From assembly GCA_031286695.1 (NCBI GenBank), contig JAITTY010000005.1, positions 434,001 to 498,000 on the forward strand: 64,000 bases of DNA, given 5' to 3'. Origin of the DNA: Sphingobacterium sp. GTDB taxonomy: Bacteria; Bacteroidota; Bacteroidia; Sphingobacteriales; Sphingobacteriaceae. Made by a program: the position numbers and the translations under genes. The notes below the pieces were generated by a model, which saw only the letters and a program-made list of their open reading frames with translations, ran no database searches and had not been told where the DNA came from. Shown piece after piece: positions 25,773 to 32,370 of the stretch. Each line of letters opens with the position of its first letter. Positions within the stretch are counted from its first letter, which is position 1.

Positions 25773-26366
25773 TTAAAGCTTAAATAAAAAGGCCGCAAAA
25801 AGACTGATTATATACTCATCTCGGTAATTTTTTTGAATATATTCTTTGATATCTTTGAGTGCGCTCACGAGTTGATTACTCACTGTAGAGACTGAAATTC
25901 CCAATAAATCGGCAATTTCCTTATAACTTTTGTCTTCAAATTTATTGAGCAACAAAATCTCCTTTCGTTTGGGGCTCAGGGAGTCGATTGCATTGGTCAA
26001 CATCTGTTGTTTATCTTTGAAAAACAGCTTTTCTTCGGTATGATAATACAGTTCTATTGCTGAAGCCCATATTTCCAATTGAAGAGCCTTGTCTCTTTGC
26101 ACTTTTCGAAAAAAATCCATGGCCAAATTATCCGAAATATGATTGAGAAATGAGACAAATCCTTTATTAGGGTCAATCTTTTCGCGTTGGAGCCATATTT
26201 TGGTAAATACCTCCTGTAGGATTTCTTCTGCAATAGTTTGATTTTTCACCAATTTGATCAATCTAATATAGATCTTCGGAGAATAATGAAAATAAATTTC
26301 ATTAAACGAATTTAGGTCTCCATTTTTAAGTTTTTCCAGTGTAGCAGTTTCTTTAGGAGATTTCAT
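25773..26366 (-). CDS. ECF sigma factor, FecI type
   Basis: 197 aa. Sigma region 2 spans about 12-80 (F-N-E-I-Y-F-H-Y-S-P-K and A-E-E-I-L-Q-E-V-F-T-K-I-W), region 4 about 120-175 (L-S-P-K-R-K-E-I-L-L-L-N-K-F and S-Y-K-E-I-A-D-L-L-G-I-S-V-S-T-V). The C-terminal tail I-I-S-L-F-A-A-F-L-F-K-L is strongly hydrophobic, a feature I believe recurs in Bacteroidota FecI-like sigma factors and which may contact the membrane or the anti-sigma factor. It probably directs RNA polymerase to susC-susD-FAD oxidoreductases-cstA. ATG start. Confidence 0.9.
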   Translation of the reverse strand: MKSPKETATLEKLKNGDLNSFNEIYFHYSPKIYIRLIKLVKNQTIAEEILQEVFTKIWLQREKIDPNKGFVSFLNHISDNLAMDFFRKVQRDKALQLEIWASAIELYYHTEEKLFFKDKQQMLTNAIDSLSPKRKEILLLNKFEDKSYKEIADLLGISVSTVSNQLVSALKDIKEYIQKNYRDEYIISLFAAFLFKL

Positions 26367-26592
26367 TTGGCAGATTCTTATAATTGGTACAAACGACGAA
26401 CTTAATATAGTGATAAATTTACTAAATCAAAATCATTGGTAACCCAAATAAAATTTTATACTTCCGACTGATCGGGTTGCTCCCTTTTAATCCATCGATA
26501 AGACTTAAAAAGTATTGCATCAATAGTTGTCTATGTGTTTGTACAAATTCGCAGCAGAAAAAATAGTGCTGAGAGTTTAAGCAATCCTAAAA

Positions 26593-27543
26593 TTAATTGA
26601 ATTGAGCTCTATATTGTTGTGGACTTTGTTTGGTTTTTAATTTAAACAATCTGCTAAAGGATTGAGGCTGTTCAAAACCTAATTCAAATGCAATTTCAGA
26701 AATACTAAGAACTGTGGTAGATAACTTATTCTTTGCCCGATAAATCATTTTATCATGAATGATTTGCTGGGTGTTTTGACCTATAAGGTTTCGCAACAGA
26801 TCGCTTAAATAACTCGCTGACATATGCAGCTGGTCAGCTAGGTAATTAACGGTAGGAACTCCTCCTTTCAAGACCTTATCGCTATTAAAATAATCTTCCA
26901 ACAATTGATCTATGCGCTCAGCAATACTCGGATATTTCTGTTTTCTGGTCAGAAATTGCCTGTTATAAAATCGTTGAGCATAATTTAGCAACAGCTCAAT
27001 CTGGGAGATGATAACATTGTGGCTTATGTCATCTATACGGTTCTCAAGTTCTTCTTCTATATTTCTGAAAAGCGACAGAATGGTTTCTTTTTCTTTGCTC
27101 GAAAGGTGCAAGGCTTCATTTGTAGCATAGGAGAAAAAGTGATACTGATGGATCTTTTGCGCTAACGGATATTGCAGTAAAAAATCAGGATCTATTAGTA
27201 GTGTGATCTGCGGGCTAAGTATGTTTTGTTCTCCGGTTTCCTTTTGCTTATCCTCTTCTATAGATGAGAGTATTTGCTGAGGAGCCACAAAAAACAAACC
27301 GCCCTCTTTAAAATCAAATTTGGTATGACCATAAATTAATTCTCCTCCGACATCTGGTTTAAAAGCTATTTTATAATAACTCAATACATGTGATTTATTA
27401 GGAGCACGACCTTTAAGTGGCTTGTCGACACCGTTTAACAAAACGATCAATGGATGCTGCGGAGGCGGAAAACCAGATGCCTGCATGACATCAGCCAGCG
27501 TATTAAATCTTTTTACAGAATGATTCGATTTTTTTGAAACCAT
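26593..27543 (-). CDS. AraC-family transcriptional regulator
   Basis: 316 aa. The N-terminal 190 residues are a cupin-like/effector region without clear metal ligands. The C-terminal AraC domain contains V-N-Y-L-A-D-Q-L-H-M-S-A-S-Y-L-S-D-L-L and I-S-E-I-A-F-E-L-G-F-E-Q-P-Q-S-F-S-R-L-F-K, ending S-P-Q-Q-Y-R. It lies 99 bp downstream of, and on the same strand as, the SDR gene. AraC/SDR pairs of this kind are common in Bacteroidota, so it probably controls that gene, but no operator is obvious. ATG start, intact. Confidence 0.86.
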   Translation of the reverse strand: MVSKKSNHSVKRFNTLADVMQASGFPPPQHPLIVLLNGVDKPLKGRAPNKSHVLSYYKIAFKPDVGGELIYGHTKFDFKEGGLFFVAPQQILSSIEEDKQKETGEQNILSPQITLLIDPDFLLQYPLAQKIHQYHFFSYATNEALHLSSKEKETILSLFRNIEEELENRIDDISHNVIISQIELLLNYAQRFYNRQFLTRKQKYPSIAERIDQLLEDYFNSDKVLKGGVPTVNYLADQLHMSASYLSDLLRNLIGQNTQQIIHDKMIYRAKNKLSTTVLSISEIAFELGFEQPQSFSRLFKLKTKQSPQQYRAQFN

Positions 27544-27642
27544 ATTATAAAAATTCTAGGTTACAAGTTAAACAATATTCGCTTTCCCTCACAAAAAAGA
27601 AAAGCGAATAGAAACGGAAAGATTGTTAAAGACGGCATAGCA

Positions 27643-28479
27643 CTAGCCTTGGGCCGCTTGAGAAATCGGTTTCCAAATTTCCCATTCCTGGATACGTTCT
27701 GAATAGATTTGTTGGATATGCGGCAAGTCATTTTTACCCAAAAGTAATCTCAACGGCGGATTTTCAGCATCTACAACAGCAAATATAGCATCGGAAGTGG
27801 CAATAGGATTTCCTCGTTCCATCTTTTGTAAATTTTTCATCAACTGGTTTTTCAAATCGTCATAATCCGGCAGCTTTTTGCTGGCTATTTTCAATGATTC
27901 GGTACTACCAAATTCAGTATTATAAGCCCCAGGTTCAATTAGCGTTACTTTAATGCCAAATACCGCAACTTCCTTAGATAAACTATCGTAAATCGCCTCA
28001 AACGCAAATTTTGAAGAACAATAATACCCAATTAGCGGATTACTGTACATGCCAACAGCGCTAGATGTCCCCAAAATATGGCCATGACCTTGGGCTCGCA
28101 GTATTGGTAATGCTGCCTGAATCACATGGATAGGTCCTATAATATTTGTTTCATACATGGCTTTTACCTCATCTGTGCTGCTCTCTTCGATGGTTCCCAC
28201 TAGAGAATATCCTGCGTTATTGAACACAATATCTAATCTTCCAAAATATTGATTGGCCTGTCTGACAGCATTTTGCACTTGGGAGGCATTGGTCACATCC
28301 ACTTCAAGAACCAAAACCTGATCTCCATACGTTTCTTTTAATGTGGCAATACTATTTATATTACGCGCTGTAGCTGCGACTTTGTCTCCGCGTTTCAAAG
28401 CGGCTTCTGTCCATATTTTTCCAAATCCCCTTGAAGATCCCGTAATGAACCAAACTTTTTCTTTCTTTCTATTTTCCAT
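27643..28479 (-). CDS. short-chain dehydrogenase/reductase
   Basis: 278 aa classical SDR. The cofactor turn is T-G-S-S-R-G-F-G (13-20), N-N-A-G lies near 90, the catalytic serine lies in G-T-S-S-A-V-G, and the Y-x-x-x-K pair in G-Y-Y-C-S-S-K-F-A-F near 152-156. The R-N pair after the second strand favours NADP(H). Family members reduce or oxidise varied carbonyl compounds in the cytoplasm; the substrate cannot be read from sequence. Its neighbour is the AraC regulator downstream. Confidence 0.88.
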   Translation of the reverse strand: MENRKKEKVWFITGSSRGFGKIWTEAALKRGDKVAATARNINSIATLKETYGDQVLVLEVDVTNASQVQNAVRQANQYFGRLDIVFNNAGYSLVGTIEESSTDEVKAMYETNIIGPIHVIQAALPILRAQGHGHILGTSSAVGMYSNPLIGYYCSSKFAFEAIYDSLSKEVAVFGIKVTLIEPGAYNTEFGSTESLKIASKKLPDYDDLKNQLMKNLQKMERGNPIATSDAIFAVVDAENPPLRLLLGKNDLPHIQQIYSERIQEWEIWKPISQAAQG

Positions 28480-28855
28480 TTTTTAATTGTATTAATATGA
28501 ATGCAAAGTTGCTTCTAAATGGAAATTCTTACGTTGCCAGAATGAGGTTTATACTAACCAAAATAAAGAAAAACGAGTCATTTCAGGAGAAGGTCAAGGA
28601 GCAATTTGTACATGTCAACCACTTAATGTGTTGAACAAATGCCAAAGCTTTTTCACGTTGTAGTTTAACTATTATAATCTATCCTTGGCATTTCCATACC
28701 ACCAGATATCGAAAATCAAAAATTTAAACAGACTATTATTACTCAAATAAGAAAAGTATATAGTCAGGCCTAAAAATCTGGTCTCCAGGCATGAATATTT
28801 GATACAAACATCATTATATTAGAGTTTATTAAATTGATTTGAAATCTTGACCAAT
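28480..28855. other. intergenic region between divergent SDR and DinB-like genes
   Basis: 376 bp, AT-rich. It should contain the promoters for both divergent genes. I see only a weak inverted repeat near 28614-28637 and no convincing gene, RNA or mobile-element remnant. Confidence 0.5.
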
Positions 28856-29326
28856 ATGACTAATGACTTATTTGAATTTGAAATTTTAAAAGCCAGCAGA
28901 ACTAGGTTATTACAATTAATAGAACCAGTTGATAGCGAAATATTATTTAAAATTCCTAAAAACTTTAACAATAATATAGTTTGGCAAATTGGGCACTGTA
29001 TCACCTCTCAACAGAGGCATATGTATATGCGTAGTGGACTACCAATGCATATATCACACGAATTTATGGAAATGTTCAAAATTGGAAGCTCCCCACATAC
29101 ATGGAAAAGTATCCCAGACGTCGATGAAATAAAACATTTATTACTTTATACCGTAAACCAGCTTAGTGAAGATCTGGAATCGGGTATATTTGTTAATTAC
29201 CAACCCTTTAGCTTACCAATTGGCATCACCATAAATAATCACATTCAAGCGCTTCAAGCAGCTAACTTTCACGAAGCCGAACACAGTGGAATATTATTAA
29301 ACTACTTAAAACTTCTAATTGAATAA
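28856..29326 (+). CDS. DinB-like (DinB_2) superfamily protein
   Basis: 156 aa from the ATG at 28856; a TTG three codons upstream is possible. It reads as a four-helix-bundle DinB-like protein: W-Q-I-G-H-C-I-T-S-Q-Q-R-H near 45-57 and N-F-H-E-A-E-H-S-G near the C-terminus supply the three histidines that bind a metal ion in this superfamily. Members include thiol-dependent transferases such as YfiT/BshC-neighbour types and many proteins of unknown role. Its function here is unknown. The LuxR-type gene follows 85 bp downstream. Confidence 0.75.
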   Translation: MTNDLFEFEILKASRTRLLQLIEPVDSEILFKIPKNFNNNIVWQIGHCITSQQRHMYMRSGLPMHISHEFMEMFKIGSSPHTWKSIPDVDEIKHLLLYTVNQLSEDLESGIFVNYQPFSLPIGITINNHIQALQAANFHEAEHSGILLNYLKLLIE

Positions 29327-29411
29327 GATCTATTTAAGCCATACCGAAATGCTAAACGCATAGCGGAATTCGCTTTCCCAAGTTTCAGAAAGCACCACAA
29401 GTATCCATGGA

Positions 29412-30011
29412 TTGGCTACTCAACCAACGACAATAAGAGAGATCATAGACCAAATACATCCCGATGATTTAGATTTTGTTCTGAAAGCAGAAGAAGCCAC
29501 ATTAGTCAAAATGAAGGAAATTGGATTTGAACACCAACTGTTTTTGAAAACTTCTTATTGTTTTCGCATGCGTGTTTCCAATGGTAGCTATCACCTGTTT
29601 CATCATCAAGCTATACATTTGGCTAAAGATCATTTCGGTCGGTTGACTTCCGCATTGAATATCCATACTGATGTACAACATATAACCCAAAGTAATAATA
29701 AAATTGTGCTCGTTACCGGTATCGGTACACGTGACGATTATTGTCAGATCGATTTATCTAAACAACTTCCACAATTTGATATTCCTAAATTTTCCAAGCG
29801 TGAGATGGAAATCGTATCGTTGGTTGCCAAAGGGAACTCTAGCCCCCAGATTGCTGAAAAGCTTTTTATCTCGCCAGATACCGTAAGGACACATCGAAAA
29901 AACCTATTTAGGAAAACGGAAACAAAAAGTGTAGGTGAATTTATACGCAAATGTATTGAATGGGGATTATTGCAGCTTTTTTGTTTTTTCAATATAGAAT
30001 TTTTCATTTAA
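29412..30011 (+). CDS. LuxR-type regulator with partial PAS domain (probably N-terminally truncated)
   Basis: 199 aa from a TTG; no ATG is available. Residues 1-115 look like the second half of a PAS domain (I-H-P-D-D-L near 15, H-T-D-V-Q-H-I near 86), and 125-190 are a LuxR/GerE helix-turn-helix (F-S-K-R-E-M-E-I-V, S-P-Q-I-A-E-K-L-F-I-S-P-D-T-V-R-T-H-R-K). In-frame sequence upstream of the TTG still reads like PAS (V-S-E-S-T-T-S-I-H-G-L) but meets a TAG at 29361. Complete relatives begin much earlier in the PAS fold, so the 5' end appears lost or frameshifted. It may be a pseudogene or a shortened DNA-binding protein. It converges on the alcohol dehydrogenase. Confidence 0.7.
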   Translation: MATQPTTIREIIDQIHPDDLDFVLKAEEATLVKMKEIGFEHQLFLKTSYCFRMRVSNGSYHLFHHQAIHLAKDHFGRLTSALNIHTDVQHITQSNNKIVLVTGIGTRDDYCQIDLSKQLPQFDIPKFSKREMEIVSLVAKGNSSPQIAEKLFISPDTVRTHRKNLFRKTETKSVGEFIRKCIEWGLLQLFCFFNIEFFI

Positions 30012-30079
30012 AGCGGATGGTTATGGGCAAGTCGACGGTAATGGTTGTGGGCGTGGTTGGAGCAGTGTTTTTATTCAGA

Positions 30080-30116
30080 AGAAACCGGTTGCGCACTTTC
30101 GCAACAACCGGTTTCT
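30080..30116. terminator. stem-loop between convergent luxR-type gene and alcohol dehydrogenase
   Basis: A perfect 12-bp inverted repeat (AGAAACCGGTTG at 30080-30091 with CAACCGGTTTCT at 30105-30116) with a 13-nt spacer that can pair further. It lies just after the dehydrogenase stop at 30130 and 69 bp after the luxR-type stop, so it can end transcription from both sides. U-tracts are weak. Confidence 0.7.
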
Positions 30117-30129
30117 TTGGTCTGTTCGA

Positions 30130-31281
30130 TTAATTTTCGTAAATCAAACCTTCGTAGCAAGCATTGTAAAGGTCTTTTAAGTCTTGTAGACTTGGCTTAC
30201 GGGGGTTAAAACCTGTACACGGATCCTGTAAAGCGTTTTGGGCCATATAATCCAGATTTTTTTGCCAGTCTTCCCTAGAAATGCCAAATGCTTTAAGGGA
30301 GCCAATATTGTTGACCGCGGCTCTCAGTTTTTCAATTTCCTGTGCCAATCCTTCCGCCGAATCTCTACCGACAAGTTTGGCCAAATCTGGGTATCTTGTT
30401 GTATATGTCTGATTAAAACGGATGACATTGGGTAGGAAAATCGCATTGGAAGCTCCATGAGGAACGCCGTACAGTGCACCGACCTGATGTGAGAGGGAGT
30501 GTACGATACCCAACCAGGCATTGTTGAAAGCCAGTCCGCCCATAAAAGATGCATCGTGCATATTTTGGCGTGCTTTAATGTTGGTCGGGTTGTTGACAGC
30601 TTCCTCGAGATTCCCGAAAACAATTTCCAGCCCCCCTTTAGACAAGACATCGGCATAGTTATTTTCGATATTGGACACATAGGCTTCCACACAATGTGTA
30701 AGTGCATCAAGACCAGTATTGGAGGTGATATGTGCTGGCATCGTGGCACAAATTTCGCCATCGACAATAGCGATGTCTGGTGTCAACTCATACGATACGA
30801 TTGGGTACTTCACCCCTTTTTCCCGATCAGTGATCACAGCCAATCCCGTAGTTTCCGTACCTGTGCCGCTTGTTGATGGGATGGCAATGAATTTAGCCTT
30901 TTGACGCAATATAGGTACGTTAAAAGGTTGGGTCATCGCTTCAAAATTTGCATCTGGATATTCATAAAATACCCACATCATCTTTGCCGCATCAATTGCC
31001 GAGCAACCTCCTAAGCCAATAATCCAATCAGGTTGAAAATCAGTCATCACTGCAGCTCCACGAAGGCTTGTCGCTGATGATGGATCTTCTTCGACACCGT
31101 CAAAAACTGCAGTTTCCAATCCTGCTTCTGTTAAATAACTTATGGCACGGTCCAAAGTTCCGCTTTTTTTCATAGACTGACCACCAGTTACGATGATGAC
31201 TTTTTTTCCAGTTAGATTTTTCAATTCCGACAACGTACCAGCACCGTGGAATACTTCGCTGGCAACAAATAACTTGCTCAT
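30130..31281 (-). CDS. iron-containing alcohol dehydrogenase
   Basis: 383 aa group III (Fe-ADH) enzyme, normal length. NAD(P)-binding G-L-G-G-C-S-A-I-D-A-A-K lies near 91-102 (usually G-G-G-S; here Cys replaces the third position). Metal ligands are visible in G-L-D-A-L-T-H-C-V-E-A-Y (about 194-205, Asp and His) and H-S-L-S-H-Q-V-G-A-L-Y-G-V-P-H-G (about 263-278, two His). It interconverts alcohols or diols and aldehydes in the cytoplasm; the exact substrate is unclear (ethanol, 1,2-propanediol and lactaldehyde types share these motifs). It lies 132 bp downstream of an AraC regulator on the same strand, with tandem operator-like repeats in between. Confidence 0.88.
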   Translation of the reverse strand: MSKLFVASEVFHGAGTLSELKNLTGKKVIIVTGGQSMKKSGTLDRAISYLTEAGLETAVFDGVEEDPSSATSLRGAAVMTDFQPDWIIGLGGCSAIDAAKMMWVFYEYPDANFEAMTQPFNVPILRQKAKFIAIPSTSGTGTETTGLAVITDREKGVKYPIVSYELTPDIAIVDGEICATMPAHITSNTGLDALTHCVEAYVSNIENNYADVLSKGGLEIVFGNLEEAVNNPTNIKARQNMHDASFMGGLAFNNAWLGIVHSLSHQVGALYGVPHGASNAIFLPNVIRFNQTYTTRYPDLAKLVGRDSAEGLAQEIEKLRAAVNNIGSLKAFGISREDWQKNLDYMAQNALQDPCTGFNPRKPSLQDLKDLYNACYEGLIYEN

Positions 31282-31305
31282 ATATTTTATATTAAATTTC
31301 TACTG

Positions 31306-31364
31306 CAAAGTTACTGTGCTCAGAAAGGCAAATGTTATACATTACTTACGATATGATATACATT
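31306..31364 (-). promoter_or_regulatory. promoter and tandem AraC-type operator candidate for the alcohol dehydrogenase
   Basis: On the minus strand TAACTTTG (31313-31306) matches the -7 consensus TAnnTTTG, and a TTTG lies 15 bp upstream (31332-31329), a short but possible -33. Immediately upstream are two direct repeats, GTTATACATT (31334-31343) and GATATACATT (31355-31364, plus strand), with start points 21 bp apart, or two helical turns. That geometry is typical of AraC-family half-sites placed next to the -33 box. Confidence 0.55.
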
Positions 31365-31413
31365 TGATCCAATATAACCACAGGATATAATCGCGTCAAA
31401 TCGCAAAATAGCC

Positions 31414-32289
31414 TTAAGTCTTATACATTTGCGCCAGTTGCTGTTGCAGATTGGTTGGCGTTTCATCCAGTTTGGCACGCACAAACTTATTCAATGCCGC
31501 CGGTGAATTGAATCCAAGCTCAAAGGCAATCTCCTTATGCGAGTAGTTGGATAAAAGTAGTAGTTGTTTGATCTCATTCATAATCCGGGCATGAATGGTT
31601 TCGATGGAGGTGAGTCCTGCAATCTTGCGGGTAATTTCATTTAACTTTTTTGGTGACAACTGTAATTTTTCAGCATACCAACTCACGGTACGCTCCGTTT
31701 TATAATGCCTTTCCAGCAGTTCCAGAAATTTACCATAACTCTTCGCATTTTCATTGCTGAGCTGGCTATTTCCCCATTTGGTATGAACAAATTCCACCAA
31801 TTTAAGCAAGATGATTTTGATATAGAACCGAGCCTGCTCCTTCTTGATTGATGTTAAATCCTGATAAGATTTTTCGACCTGCTCCAGCAGCAGCTCTATT
31901 TCTGCGGTCTCCGCCTCAGGCAACTCAATATGATTGAGCTTCACGGAGATATTGTAGTTGTAAATACTCAATTCGTTTTTTAGGATATCCGAACAGAATA
32001 GTACTTCGTCAAACAGGATCAACTTGCCTTCGAAGTTATCGCTGAGCAATTCTTTGGAGGAGAGCTGCCCGGGAAAGATGACGCATATATGAGGTGCATT
32101 GACGGTATAACGTCGATCTTCCACCTGTAGATTGAGCCGACCTTTTTTTACAAACAAAAGGCAAAAATGGTCTTTTGTGTGCGGCTCCCGGTAGGCTGCG
32201 AGGGCTTCCCTGTCTAGATCAAAAATATGAAATGGCGTGATTGCCCTTTCAGCTTTATATTGTATATCTTTTAAATGATAAACTACCAT
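31414..32289 (-). CDS. AraC-family transcriptional regulator
   Basis: 291 aa. N-terminal AraC-type cupin (about 20-110, with H-T-K-D-H-F-C-L-L-F-V-K-K-G-R-L-N-L) and C-terminal double helix-turn-helix (S-W-Y-A-E-K-L-Q-L-S-P-K-K-L-N and H-K-E-I-A-F-E-L-G-F-N-S-P-A-A-L-N-K). It lies directly upstream of the alcohol dehydrogenase, which is probably its target. A TAAATTTG motif at 32331-32324 on the minus strand could serve as its own -7 box. The inducer is unknown. Confidence 0.87.
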   Translation of the reverse strand: MVVYHLKDIQYKAERAITPFHIFDLDREALAAYREPHTKDHFCLLFVKKGRLNLQVEDRRYTVNAPHICVIFPGQLSSKELLSDNFEGKLILFDEVLFCSDILKNELSIYNYNISVKLNHIELPEAETAEIELLLEQVEKSYQDLTSIKKEQARFYIKIILLKLVEFVHTKWGNSQLSNENAKSYGKFLELLERHYKTERTVSWYAEKLQLSPKKLNEITRKIAGLTSIETIHARIMNEIKQLLLLSNYSHKEIAFELGFNSPAALNKFVRAKLDETPTNLQQQLAQMYKT

Positions 32290-32370
32290 AGAGGCCCATG
32301 ATAAGCATTTATTCTGAATTCCTCAAATTTACTTTTTCGTTAAGCTAGCTTGATATTGCATTTGCGTGGG

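Noticed and set aside
28614..28637. Inverted repeat in the SDR/DinB spacer
   Set aside because: Arms match at only about six of eight positions; expected by chance in AT-rich DNA.
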